Source: Micrasema longulum
Taxonomy: Eukaryota > Arthropoda > Insecta > Trichoptera > Brachycentridae
Direction: 5' to 3'
Assembly (NCBI GenBank): GCA_022494885.1
Contig: JAGVSM010003635.1
Location: 62,001-126,000, forward strand
DNA length: 64,000 nucleotides
Shown: positions 32,290-42,660 of the stretch, piece by piece
Layout of the letters: every line of letters starts with the position of its first letter
Numbering within the stretch: the stretch's first letter is position 1
The notes under the pieces: generated by a model
What the model saw: the letters and a program-made list of their open reading frames with translations, nothing else
The model's database searches: none
What the model was told of the DNA's origin: nothing
Program-made: the position numbers and the translations under genes

Positions 32290-33690
32290 GTCTTAGTTAT
32301 TTTTTTTAAAACCTCTTATCTGATTTAAGGACAATAACTGACCTAATATTTTTATATATAATCATTCATACTAAATTCGATTGTTGCAAACTCCTGGATT
32401 TAATAAATATTAATATACTAACATGAAGAACTAGACAAAATATTTTTTTATAATTGTTACCCTTCTCAAACCAACTATCTTTGTCACTCACCTATACCGC
32501 GTATACACAGACTGGGAAACGAATGTACCTTTCATGTCGACATTTTTAACTCGAGTCTCTGTGGATTCAAATCATCTCTTTATAAATATTTTATGATGTT
32601 CTATAGTAACGATTAACGAATTATTTGCAAAACCTATTTATGCTCACGATCTGGTATTAACTCATTTTATATTCATATATACCGACTTTTTAATATAATT
32701 TGTATGCTGACATACATACATGTTTAAATATATTTTTTTATTCTTTTTCTTTTTATACCCATGTTTAAGTATTGTTTTTAATTTTTTTTATATCTAACTA
32801 ACTCACTGTATTGTTATATTTTAAAGTGTAAAAGGAACTTGTGCCGTATAATAAATAAATTTTATTATTGGTCTAAATTTTAAGGTTATCCTCTTAAAAT
32901 TTAGACCAAATTTGGTAAATTGATTTTCATGCAAAAACTTGGTGTTAAAGTAAATTTCGTATTAATAATTTAAAGATAATAAATTGAAAAAAAGAACTGT
33001 GGATGCAAAATCTAAAAATTTTGTTCGTAAAAAAATAATAATAATAACATTTTATTGAATATTGGTCAAAATAAATTCCATCCTAATATAGGCTTTTTGT
33101 TCTTTAATGCAACATTGATTTCCAATCAGCAATGTGTGGTCATGGAAATGTATTGTTATGCGGAAAAAACACAAAAGCAGATAAACAATAATGAGGCTGT
33201 GATTGGTTTTTGACACTACTGGCAGAATGGTCAAACAAGCGACCAATCCCAACACAATGGAAAATAAATCTGTTTAAAAGTATTGAGTTAGCGGTTTCTG
33301 TTCGAAATTCTTCCAGTGAAGTCCGCAATAAAGCGTTTTGAAATAATCATTAATAGAGAATTCTACAAAACAAATTCGTATTTAAAAATATAATTATGTT
33401 TATTTACCAAAAACTTTAAATGTTTTTTCTAATTTTGAATTTACATAATTTTGTGTAAATGCGGTCAAAATTAGCAAACACATGTTTGCTGCAGGAGGCA
33501 AAATGAGGAAGTTCAGTGCTACTGAAAATTGGATTAAAAATGTTTTCTTACACACGGTAGTTGTAGAATTTTATTTTATAATAATTATAATGAATAAAAA
33601 AAATACAAAGTAATTATTTAAAAATACAGAATTTTCAGTCTATTCTAAGTATAACACTTTCGGTGGTTAAAACATTTTACACTGTCTGAA
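32290..33690. other. Mostly unassigned AT-rich DNA
   Basis: A LINE-like tail ending 'gccgtataataaataaattt' lies at about 32700-32866. A perfect hairpin follows at 32868-32909. Overlapping minus-strand frames at 33052-33328 have no recognisable motif. Nothing else was identified. Confidence 0.4.
32868..32909. repeat. Perfect hairpin, 17-bp arms
   Basis: 'ttggtctaaattttaag' and 'cttaaaatttagaccaa' are exact reverse complements around an 8-bp loop. Confidence 0.75.
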
Positions 33691-33699
33691 AAACACTTA

Positions 33700-33790
33700 A
33701 ATATATCTACGTCGTAGGTCCTGTAAATGCTCCCTATCATTCACATTTATTATCTTTTCAAAAAGTTGTCCATCTCTGTTGATGTCAGTT
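33700..33790 (+). repeat. FB right-arm fragment
   Basis: 'taggtcctgtaaatgc', 'tattatcttttcaaaaagtt' and 'tccatctctgttgatg' follow the order of the FB arm but are diverged. A similar scrap is at 35225-35295. Confidence 0.45.
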
Positions 33791-34224
33791 TAATCTTTTG
33801 TACCTATCGTAAATACTCACCCATCAGTGTTTCATTCATACAGTGAAAAAATCTACAACTATATTACACATTTGGTAATATTTAAAATCTGGTTAATTTA
33901 ATTATTATACACTATTTATTGATTCAGCATTTGCTTTGTGGAATAACATTTTAAATATATTTTAAATAAAAAAACTTTGTATGGAGACATAATGTATGAC
34001 AAAACTCGAAGTAATAGTATTTGTTTTCCAAAATTCTTCACCCTGCTTTCAATATTTCCAATAAATAGAAAAACCTTCAATGCTTTACCCCCTAACCCCT
34101 AAACTAACCTAACCTAACACAAGCCACTCTGCTTTACCGCCTCAACCCCTGTGTCCCATCCCCTCCAACCAACTCTATCAGGACCTTATTACTATTCTGT
34201 ATTCTGTACTTTGGTTAAGTTAAT

Positions 34225-34425
34225 TGTTACACCTGACGATGGGTTATCAGAATTCCTGAAACTAGTTGTGTTATAATAGTGTGTGGTCTTTAAATAAAAA
34301 GTGTTTTATTTTGTAAAATGGCTGATTGTAAATTTCTGTTATAATAGTGCGTGGTCTTTAAATAAAAAGTGTTTTATTTTGTAAAATGTCTGATTGTAAA
34401 TTTCTGTTATTTTTATTGTCAGTTT
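34225..34425 (+). mobile_element. Penelope-like tail with hammerhead-like core and 68-bp tandem repeat
   Basis: 'cacctgacgatgggttatc' then 'ctgaaactagttgtgttata' gives the CUGANGA and GAAA halves of a hammerhead core with a weak stem between. The following segment is duplicated exactly in tandem with period 68 (34270-34337 and 34338-34405): 'gtggtctttaaataaaaagt', 'gattgtaaatttct'. A single base differs at two or three sites between copies. Tandem partial copies at the tail fit Penelope-like elements. Confidence 0.45.
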
Positions 34426-34535
34426 GTGTGTTTTAAAAAATAAAATAAACAAGTAAAAAAATCAGTTACTAACAAATATAAATAAAAAGTGTTTGTTCAG
34501 ACGTCAAAATGTTGGTGAGAGTGTGTTAGCAAGAA

Positions 34536-34537
34536 TA

Positions 34538-34568
<31 letters not shown>
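34536..34568 (+). repeat. (TATGTG)n microsatellite
   Basis: Five to six tandem copies of the hexamer. Confidence 0.9.
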
Positions 34569-34844
34569 GAAAAGCAATGGGTATGTGAAGAATCTCCCTC
34601 ATTCAGTAATTTCGTATTTTTTTTTTAGAATATATTTTATTTAAGCAAGATATATGGAAAGTTAAAACACTATTTACAATTACGTTAATAATTCTACACA
34701 AAGTATTGTATTTATGAAACAAGTTTTTAGTCATTAAAAATTTATGTACTTAGTTTAATGTTTGATTTAATAAATTGTTAATTCACAATCAAAATATATG
34801 CAAAGTTATAATTATCAATTATATAACAAATATATAAACAGCCA

Positions 34845-35170
34845 ATAACTTCTACCATCACGCCATTAAAGTAGATGAATTGCCACACACATATATCCTG
34901 ACATACATTTTTGGCTTCTTCTACATACATCTTGAATGCCTTTGGTTGTGTCTGGTTTTTTATGTTAAAAGCCAACATAAGATTTTGGTTTATCTGATCA
35001 TGCCAAATCTTCCTTGGTCATCTCTGTCCTACGTTACCGTTTATTCTAGCCATATATACCTGTTTTACCATTCTTTCAGCATCCATTCTTTCTACGTAGC
35101 CAAATCATCCCAGTGACTCTTTCTTAATCTTATTCATTATTCCTGTCTCAGATATACACTCTCGCCTGGT
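34845..35170 (-). pseudogene. RTE-like LINE C-terminal fragment
   Basis: It is a second copy of the family at 13118. The minus strand reads 'WDDLAT*KEWMLKEW', an interior 'RKIWHDQIN', and 'FKMYVEEAKNVCQDICVW'. The nucleotide match to the 13118 copy is direct ('attttggtttatctgatcat', 'cttccttggtc'). Several stops. No catalytic part. Confidence 0.7.
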
Positions 35171-35199
35171 TCCATCATTTGTAACCCTGTCGTACAATA

Positions 35200-35820
35200 A
35201 TTTTCCCACACATTCGTACCAATTACAAGTCGCAAGCCCTGTAAATGCAAAATCTTGTGTATCCTTTTTTAAAATAGTTCTGTTTATTTTTTAATTAAAT
35301 CTGTCTTCTTATTATTTATTTTTTTAATTGATCAACAGGTTTATTAAATTAACCCATATAGATTGGTATATAAATAGTGGTTCATTAATAAGATATAAAA
35401 ATATATTCAAAAGAACGTTAAACTATAAACATCATAATTGATATAACTATAAATAAAAAATATTGATTATGAATGAGGTATTTTTCTACAGAATTTTTTA
35501 TAAAAGTAACATATTTATAAGGTGCTTTGAAATATTGGAAAAGCTTTCAGCTCCAGCGAAGCTCATACCGGATATAGAGCCCCTAATCATTTATTCAATA
35601 GTGTCAACCTGATTTGTGGACCCGCCATTAAACGGAAGATCAATATGTCTGGCTTCATTCATAGTACCAGGCTAATGTAGATTCTGTATCCTACGTAAAT
35701 CCTTTATATATTATACTGATAGTTTCTACTTTATAATACAGTGTGGACCAAAACTAAATGAAATTTCATGGTTTAGTTATTTTTCAACACCTGTCTTCTT
35801 GATGCTTAGATAATTTTTAT
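35200..35820. other. Unassigned, with a small FB scrap
   Basis: An FB-like piece lies at 35225-35295 ('cgcaagccctgtaaatgc'). The rest shows no recognised element. Confidence 0.35.
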
Positions 35821-35829
35821 GACAGGTTA

Positions 35830-36575
35830 ATCAAATTGTTTGAACATCCGATTTTCCTCAACTCTTCCATCCGTCGACCTTTGTGAAGTAAAAGTTGTAG
35901 GTTATTTTTATCTGGCTGAATCATGTCCCCGATAAGACTACGCCTGAAATTACTAATAATTAATTAAATTAAATTATTATGATTAATCCTCCTGGTCCAT
36001 GAAGAAGTATAGAAATTGGAAAATAATATTTTCAGGCATTGCCTAGTATGTAGGTGAAATAATTCAATTATATGAATCTCACCCGCATAAATAAAGGTTC
36101 CAGCTCTTTAACTTCACAAACATCAACAGATGAAAGAATTGAAGGAATATAGATATCCAAATATAGGCAGAATGGTGAATGTTACACAGTATGTAAGGCG
36201 GCCTCCGTGGTGTAGTGGTCAAGACGCTTGACTCACGCACGGAAGGTTCCGGGTTCGATTCCCGGTGAGAACACAAAAATTAAAATGTGATTTTTCTCAA
36301 GCCTGGGTGCTCTGTGATGTAATTAGGTCTCCTGGCCTGTTGTGGTGCAAAAAAAAAACTAATAAAAAACATGCGATTTAAATGTATTCATATTCATAGA
36401 AGTGGCCACTTAAACCAGCCATTGACAGGTCATAAGCCCTGTAGATGCCTAGACTTTTATATTACCTTCTCTTAAATGTTCTTCATCTCCGTTGTAATAT
36501 GTTAATATAAACAGCTCCCCAGGGAGTTAAATCCAGTCCTTGTCCACAAAAATTTGGACAAACTCAAAATATTGT

Positions 36576-36576
<1 letters not shown>
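35830..36576 (+). repeat. FB copy interrupted by SINE-A
   Basis: A short inverted arm part (35830-35930) is followed by a long forward part from 'tggtccatgaagaagtat' (35995) to 'cagtatgtaag' (36197). After the SINE-A it resumes at about 36403 with 'aagtggccacttaaaccagc' and ends in 'aaaatattgttgat'. The right flank runs straight into a TA microsatellite. Confidence 0.8.
36198..36402 (+). mobile_element. SINE-A inserted in FB
   Basis: The head is identical over its length to that at 14951 ('ggcctccgtggtgtagtgg', 'ggttcgattcccggtgaga'), and the body 'aaaatgtgatttttctcaag' leads to an A-rich tail and 30 bp of unmatched sequence. The interrupted FB unit reads through when the SINE is removed ('gtgtaa|agtggcc' in other copies). 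The near identity of heads in two SINE-A copies suggests recent activity. Confidence 0.85.

Positions 36577-36610
<34 letters not shown>
36577..36610. repeat. (TA)n microsatellite
   Basis: About sixteen TA units directly at the end of the FB copy. Confidence 0.9.
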
Positions 36611-36611
<1 letters not shown>

Positions 36612-37171
36612 ATAAAAAAAATGAGGTTACGTAAATTGTAAATAGTGAAGTGTACATATAAAAAAAAACTGTTTAAATATTATATTGTAAATTAGGACAA
36701 TGAAATTAATTATGTTAGAATAATTACAAATGTAAATATTGAGTTATAAATATTGTATTAGACTAGGTTTATCACGGAACTAAATAAAAAATTGTTAGGA
36801 TATAATTTAGTAAAATTTTATAATCATAAGGTTTATTTTTATTTTTGCGTATTCTGTACCTTTTTAAACAACTGAGAATAAGACGATATGCAGAAGGTAC
36901 ATTTAAATATTTATTCTATAAAATGGAGAAAAGTGGAAACTTGTGTTCAGACTTTAGTTAAGTACTCATAGATTTCTTTAGATACTGGAATAAATTACGG
37001 CAGGAGGAATATTGGATATGAACCTGAATTGATTTTTGATAAATCTTAACCTTTAATCAGAAGACGAATTCAGAGATTCACTGTAAGTAGTCATGTTTTG
37101 TTTATTTTGATACACACTTGAAATTTGGCCTTGAAACAGGTTGTACCTAGCTTGGCAGGCTACACAAATTA

Positions 37172-37420
37172 TTATTTATTTATTTATTTATTTATTTTAC
37201 AGAAACAAACAGTCGACAATGATATAACAACATAAAGAAGGTACGGTTTAAAGACAGGCTAGCGAAGTTTCTAAATAAAAAGTAAACATTTTAAATGGTG
37301 GTAAAATAAAGGGGTGAATTTATGCGTATTTGTATGTTAGCAAGTGTAGAGGTGTGTCTGTGTGTATTTGTGTGGGATTATATATAAATGATTGTGTAGT
37401 GATATTAAGTATATTATTAG
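37172..37420 (-). mobile_element. LINE-G related 3' end, inverted
   Basis: A (TTTA)n run at 37172-37196, then 'cagtcgacaatgatata', 'ttaaagacaggctagcgaag' and '(t)gtgtctgtgtgtatttgt', the reverse complement order of the LINE-G 3' UTR. Confidence 0.6.
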
Positions 37421-37699
37421 GTGTGAAATAACTGTACAAAAAAAGACAGTGGAAATAAGAGTACAAAGAGAGAACTTTGACATATAGTCAGTGCTACATT
37501 TTATTAAGGTCTGATTCTGCTTTCATTAGAATAGGCGGGGATGTATAATTTTTTTGTACATAAATACGGAAATCTTTGAATCATACGTATTTATGATATT
37601 TTGGTCATTTAGCAAGTTCCCTTGTTTTTTTATTGAGATCTTTATTTCGTTTAGTTAAATGATGGTTAAGATAAACGATAATTAAAAGTTAAGATAATT

Positions 37700-38280
37700 A
37701 AAGTTGGATAATTTATATAGCGCCATTTTTGTGAACATCACCTCAAGGGCGGTGTACAATAAATAAATATCCCAGCACGTCTTGCAGCTACAGAATTGGG
37801 ATTTTAGTTCCTTATTTCCAATTAAAATCTATTTCGATCATTATAGATGGGAGCTTGATTACAGTAAGTCTTGCAGCTGCAAAGCGCATGGACAACAAGA
37901 AATCTAGCCCCCATTTAAATACATTACATTTTAATTTGACAGCGAAGTTTGGTGTTTGAATGATATTGAAAAAAATAAAATAGGAGTTCGATTAAAAAAG
38001 ATAAAAAAATAAAATAAGAGCTAAACAGGTCTTGCAGCTATTGAGCGCATAAATGGTTGAAATTCTAGACCCCATTTACAAAATGAAGGTATGTGATAGT
38101 TGATAACATTTAAATATTGAAGCTAGATGCAGCTACGAATTCCATGGACGAGTAGAATTCAAGCAACTTAAAATTATATCAATAAATTCACAAAAAATAA
38201 AAATTCGGCAGAGCAGATAATTTTTCTTACAAGTAAACAATTATAAAAAAAAACACGGTTTCAATATTATGGTTAACAAA
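37700..38280 (+). repeat. D-family element, uninterrupted copy
   Basis: The start 'ttatatagcgccatttttgt' with 'caagggcggtgtacaataaa' is followed by cores at 37779, 37868, 38029 and 38129 (the last degenerate), and by the tail 'gaattcaagcaacttaaaat'. It shows the whole layout of the family: a start with an inverted pair, four core units and an AT-rich tail. Confidence 0.8.
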
Positions 38281-38284
38281 ATGA

Positions 38285-38460
38285 TGGCCTCACTCTACGA
38301 CTTTACTCCAACCTGATTCCCATTTTCTAATAGTAAGTTATTTACAACTCGTTGAAAATGACCTTGAAATCGAAATATTTGGGTTAGTTAATAAGTTAAG
38401 TTAATAAAAACGCAAAACTTAACTTTTTTATTTTTTAAAATTACGCAAAACATCCAAAGA
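38285..38460 (+). mobile_element. SINE-C body
   Basis: 'aacctgattcccattttcta', 'agtaagttatttacaactcg' and 'ttgaaaatgaccttgaaat' match the SINE-C body. The head is truncated. It abuts the D element. Confidence 0.6.
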
Positions 38461-38697
38461 TATCTTTTACCATAAAAAAATAGTAGATAAAGATATTGTT
38501 ATTTGGTTAATAAACTATTATTATCATCATTATTATTTTTGACACAAGAAAAGAAAGGAATGAATGACTAATCTTCATTCGATTACCTTTTTAGGACTTT
38601 TACTAGTATCCATCAAATCAAAATTAAAAGGATTCATAACCAGAATCTGAACAGAACTGTAAGTAATAAAATTGATCAAGAAACATGTATGTTAAAG

Positions 38698-38872
38698 GCC
38701 GTTTACACGTGGACAATACTATAAAACTTTTGTCCCAAGACTAGCCCATTATCCACGTGCAAAGAGAAATTTTTCGGACAGAAAATTGTTGTTGCGACGC
38801 CCAGGCTATCCCCGCGCAACAGTGATTACCCCGACCACCGCGCGCAGCCGCATTGTCCTCGTGTGAACGCGT
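38698..38872. mobile_element. Possible MITE
   Basis: 'cgtttacacgtggacaatac' at the left is mirrored by 'cattgtcctcgtgtgaacg' at the right, and an inner 'attatccacgtg' is a third, inverted copy. This is an inverted-repeat element of about 175 bp, or a pair of related regulatory half-sites. The outermost right bases are diverged. Confidence 0.4.
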
Positions 38873-38879
38873 ACGGACA

Positions 38880-39345
38880 GAACCTTATGACAATAGCGAT
38901 TTGCTCGAAGTTTACGTTCGCTCCCCCGCATTTTTTATTTGAAAACGGCTGCAGAAAAAAGCACTTTCATTATTTATTTCTTACTTAAGCAATTCTAATA
39001 CATCTTGGTATAAAATAAATAATATTTTTCGTGAACTAGCTCGTAATTAACTCCGTCGTTTAATCATTTTCGCGGTGCCCAAGTTTGAACTGCGGCCGAA
39101 TTTTCGTATCGCCCCAATGTTCTGTCTTACGCGATCGAGTCGGTTCACGGGGGACAAGAATATATTTTCTTATCTATTGTATTATCCACATGAATAGGGT
39201 ACTGTACATCATAAAAACACAGTTGTGCGTATGCGCGGCACCCTATTTTTCACGCAACCGGACATTACATTTTGTTTAACAACGATAAATATATAGTTTT
39301 AAAAATAATGCAGATATCGTGAAACGTGGTGTTTGTTGTTTTGTG
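38880..39345. promoter_or_regulatory. GC-richer unique block
   Basis: Non-repeated, CpG-containing sequence ('gcggtgcccaagtttgaact', 'cgatcgagtcggttcacgg', 'gtgcgtatgcgcggcac') between repeats. No splice or promoter signal stands out. It could be a conserved regulatory element; that is inference from composition only. Confidence 0.25.
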
Positions 39346-39360
39346 GTCCTTTAAATCTGC

Positions 39361-39552
39361 ATGAAATTCATGTGTTTTTTTGTAAATACTATGTTTTCTT
39401 CAGTGAAGGTAAAAGTTAGACGAATGAACACCTTCGCTGCCCTACTTTGCCAAAGAGCCTGGAGCCTATGGGAACGCCTGAAAAGCTCCGACAACGCGCT
39501 TCTCCAAGCCACAGCGATGGCGGGATATGCTGAGACCACCATATGGATATAA
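39361..39552 (+). CDS. Short open frame of unknown function
   Basis: A 63-codon frame with a true ATG. From residue 22 on it reads 'MNTFAALLCQRAWSLWERLK', then 'SSDNALLQATAMAGYAETT', with codon choice and composition unlike the surrounding AT-rich DNA. A fair 3' splice site ('tgttttcttcag') lies just upstream of the protein-like part at about 39403, so it might be a terminal exon. Tryptophan- and alanine-rich, with no domain I recognise. It could also be a scrap of a retrotransposon frame. Confidence 0.3.
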   Translation: MKFMCFFVNTMFSSVKVKVRRMNTFAALLCQRAWSLWERLKSSDNALLQATAMAGYAETTIWI

Positions 39553-39679
39553 AATAAGATAATTAAGTGTTTTAAATATAAAATTTATAATAAAAAAATG
39601 TTTTATATGGTAGAATTGGCTTTGCACTATGTAGCCATTTTACTGGAATAAAAAAAACAATAATAATTTTTAAAAGTGA

Positions 39680-39842
39680 AAGAGTATTTTCGTAATTGCA
39701 TGTTAGTGATGTGAGTGTCCTGACGAAAAGACGGGTAAGTCTCGAAACTGGTAGACATAAAAAGTCTGTAAGTGGTTAAATGCTAATAATCACTAACATT
39801 CATTCAAATGTTTTACCACAAAGTTAATGCTTGAAACATAAA
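39680..39842 (+). mobile_element. J element tail with hammerhead-like core
   Basis: CTGACGA at 39720-39726, a hairpin 'agac...gtct' at 39729-39742, and CGAAAC at 39743-39748 follow the hammerhead layout of CUGANGA, stem II, GAAA. Then come 'ggtagacataaaaagtctg' and 'aatcactaaca', shared with the J insertion at 27880-28232. Extra unpaired A residues before the stem make it a weak or decayed ribozyme. Such motifs lie near the ends of Penelope-like elements. Confidence 0.5.
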
Positions 39843-40309
39843 TAATAAATACAGTTTTTTTAAATCTGCACAAAACATAGGTACCTAATCGTAAATTATA
39901 CATAAATGTACGCCTATAAAGCTAAAGCAAGTTGCGAAAATGATGAAACTTGTTACTGGTTATTCAAAATTTCTTGATTCACACATATATTTATTTATAT
40001 ATTTTTTTCATTTTTTGTAAAAAAAACTTGTATTTTTTCTTTTATTAAAAAATATAACATAAATTTACGAAAGAAAAATCCCTTTGATTTAAGTGTGCAA
40101 CAATAGTGCAGCACAAAATTACAATTCGTTTTTAGGAAAAACTCATTTTAAACTATAACCTATAGAATTAAAAAGTACTGAAAATATACAATTATTCCGA
40201 TACAAATTGAAGAATCTCATTATTCCCACTCCATACTAAATTCCATATTGTATTGATTGATTTTTGTAATTAAATCTACTAGTATCAATATTTTTTTTAT
40301 ATGTAATGA

Positions 40310-40560
40310 ATGTTATTTATTTATATATTTTATTTATTTTTATTTTCTTTTATTCAGGAAACATACAGTACAGTTACAAAGTTTAATATTTTACACAATT
40401 AGACTTAATTCTAACGGACCAGTGAAGTTTCCATATTATAAAGCAATTATATGTAAGGTTAATTATGAAAGTAAAAAAAAAAGAAGGAAAAAGATAAACA
40501 TAAATGAAAGTTGTTTAAAAATTAAAATTTAAGTGAAAAAAAGATATTTTAAAGTTTATA
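40310..40560 (-). mobile_element. LINE-like 3' tail
   Basis: A (TTTA)-rich start followed by 'ggaaacatacagtacagtta' and 'ggaccagtgaagtttcc' looks like an inverted LINE 3' UTR. No coding part was seen up to 40980. Confidence 0.35.
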
Positions 40561-40984
40561 GTTTGTAGTGAGTATTTACAAATGGAAATAATATTAAAAA
40601 TGAAAAAAAATTGTAATAGTAATTAAAAATTAAGAATTGAAATAAAGAATGAAAAATATGCTCAGATGTAAAAATAAAATAAAATAGTAATAACATTTTT
40701 AAAAAAAAGGAAAAACATAAATATACACATATTTATTTTAAGGGATTCAAAGAAACGATGAGAAGAATCTTTAAGTAAAAATATAAGACAAAAAATTTCG
40801 GTAAATTTAAAAACATTTTCAAAATTAATGACACATTATAGTAAGAGCAGCAATATATTGATTTTATTAACGTATATAATAACAGTAATTAAAAGTAGTT
40901 AAAAAGTATAAAAACATGCCAATGCAGCAGAGAAAAAAGAAAAATGTATATCCTCAATCAATTTAAAACGAACTTTTTCTCTAA

Positions 40985-42045
40985 ACACGAAGGTTTTATT
41001 TATTTATTTAAACGCTTTTTAGGCTTTTACATGTTTTACATACATATATACAAATAGAGACAGACATGTATTTTACAAAGAAGTAGCAAAAAATATATAA
41101 ATGATATTTATAAAAAAAAAAAAATATTAAAACTATCATCTTTACATATTAGTATAAAAGTGGAAAGAACAGAAGTGCATTTTTAAATATGAAGACAGAA
41201 ATGCATTTTACACAAAGAAAGGAGCAAAAATAAAAATAAATTAAGAAGAGAAAGAAAAAAAAAGAAAAAAAGAAATAAATAGAAATCATTACATATCAGT
41301 AGAAAATATATGAGGATACATAATAATACGTACATCTATTGTAGTGGAGAACAGGAGTACATTTTTGCGTATGGGTTGTATTAAAATAATCTTAAAATTA
41401 GAAGAAGTTAGAAAAATACTTATTTAGAATACATATATAAGTCAATAAACGGTAAATAATTAAAATCAACATAGTATTATTTGGATATTATAATTTTAAG
41501 AAAGTAAATTGATACACTGCTTTTTAAAATTCAAAAGTGTTAAATTAAATATATCTACGTCGTTTGCGTACTCATTTGCAAATGTATGAATTCTCCTTAT
41601 TGGCGAGTGTGGACTGTAGTTTATTGTAGATACATTTACATAGAATAGTTTATTAAATCGTGTACGCCGGCCCGGAACTCGCAAGTTAATCAGTTGTAAC
41701 AGTTCGGAACAATCAAATATTGAATTTAATATTTTAAATAAAAATAACAAATCATTCAGTTTTCTTCTATTTTCTAATGTTTGTACATTGAAATATTTAT
41801 TTAAGTATGAGTAATTAATATTTTCAACTAAAATACCTAATTTAAAATTAGCGAAACGTAAAAATTTATGTTGAACTCTTTCAATATTATTTATATGTAC
41901 TTTATAAAATGGTGACCATATAACCGAGTTGTATTCAAGTTGGCTACGTACTAAAGCAATACATAACATTTTCATTACATAAACTGAGTCAAAATCTCTG
42001 ATCGTTCGCAACAGAAATCCCAGAGTTTTCATGCTTTTATTTGTT
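40985..42045 (-). mobile_element. LINE-F, 5'-truncated Jockey-like retrotransposon
   Basis: A (TTTA)n tail at 40995, a 3' UTR of about 490 bp, and the end of the reverse transcriptase frame. The UTR holds a tandem repeat ('acagaagtgcattttta' type units) also present in the copy at 16030. A third, shorter copy of the UTR is at 62108. The element breaks off at about 42045, next to an FB element. Confidence 0.85.
41496..42032 (-). CDS. Reverse transcriptase C-terminal region (LINE-F)
   Basis: A 178-residue frame without internal stops. It has 'LVRSQLEYNSVIWSPFYKVH' (residues about 28-47), 'NNIERVQHKFLRFANFKLG' next, a middle 'ENRRKLNDLLFLFKILN' helix, and 'NLRVPGRRTRFNKLFYV' before the end. These are the post-palm blocks of Jockey-group LINEs and parallel those of LINE-E, with about one third identity between the two. 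The palm and its YADD box are missing, so it is inert. The clean frame and the polymorphic-looking UTR repeats suggest modest age. It has no host function. Confidence 0.85.
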   Translation of the reverse strand: MKTLGFLLRTIRDFDSVYVMKMLCIALVRSQLEYNSVIWSPFYKVHINNIERVQHKFLRFANFKLGILVENINYSYLNKYFNVQTLENRRKLNDLLFLFKILNSIFDCSELLQLINLRVPGRRTRFNKLFYVNVSTINYSPHSPIRRIHTFANEYANDVDIFNLTLLNFKKQCINLLS

Positions 42046-42104
42046 TTGCTCCATTAGAGAGGTAAAAACATTAAACGTATAATATATTATGAAATCAACA
42101 ATAT

Positions 42105-42660
42105 TTTCAGTTTGTTCAAATTTTTGTAGACAAGGACTGGATTCGACTCCGTGGGGAGCTGTTTATATTAACATATTACAACAGAGATAAATAACATTTA
42201 AGAGAAGGTAATATAGAAGTCTAGGCATCTACAGGGCTTATGACCTGTCAATGGTAGGTATACGTGGCCACTTTACACACTGTGTAACATTCACCATTCT
42301 GCCTATATTTGAACATCTATTTTCCTTCTATTCTTTCATCTGTTGATGTTTGTGAAGTTAAGGAGCTGAAACCTTTATTTATGCGGGTGAGATTCATCTA
42401 TTTGAATTATTTCACCCACATACTTGGCAACGCCTGAAAATGTTATTTTTTCAATTTCTATCCTTCTTCATGGACCAGGTGGGTTAATCAACAATATTTT
42501 TAGTTTATGCAAATATAGGCAGAATGGTGAATGTTACAGTGTGTAAAGTGGCCACTTAAACCAGCCATTGACAGGTCATAAACCCTGTAGATGCCTAGAC
42601 TTCTATATTACCTTCTCTTAAATGTTCTTCATATCTGTTGTAATATGTTAATATAATGAA
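42105..42660. repeat. FB foldback element, best copy
   Basis: The left half (42105-42490) is the minus-oriented unit: 'aatttttgtagacaaggact', 'tattaacatattacaacaga', 'gtctaggcatctacaggg', 'gagctgaaacctttatttat', 'ggaccaggtgggttaatca'. The right half (42510-42660) turns round: 'ggcagaatggtgaatgttac', 'gccattgacaggtcataaac', 'gttgtaatatgttaatata'. The arms are about 150 bp and nearly identical. It is a palindromic element without coding capacity. Confidence 0.85.

Noticed and set aside
34090..34125. Telomere-like 'cctaacctaac' runs (also at 14370-14430)
   Set aside because: Only two or three CCTAA units with interruptions; too few to call an interstitial telomere.
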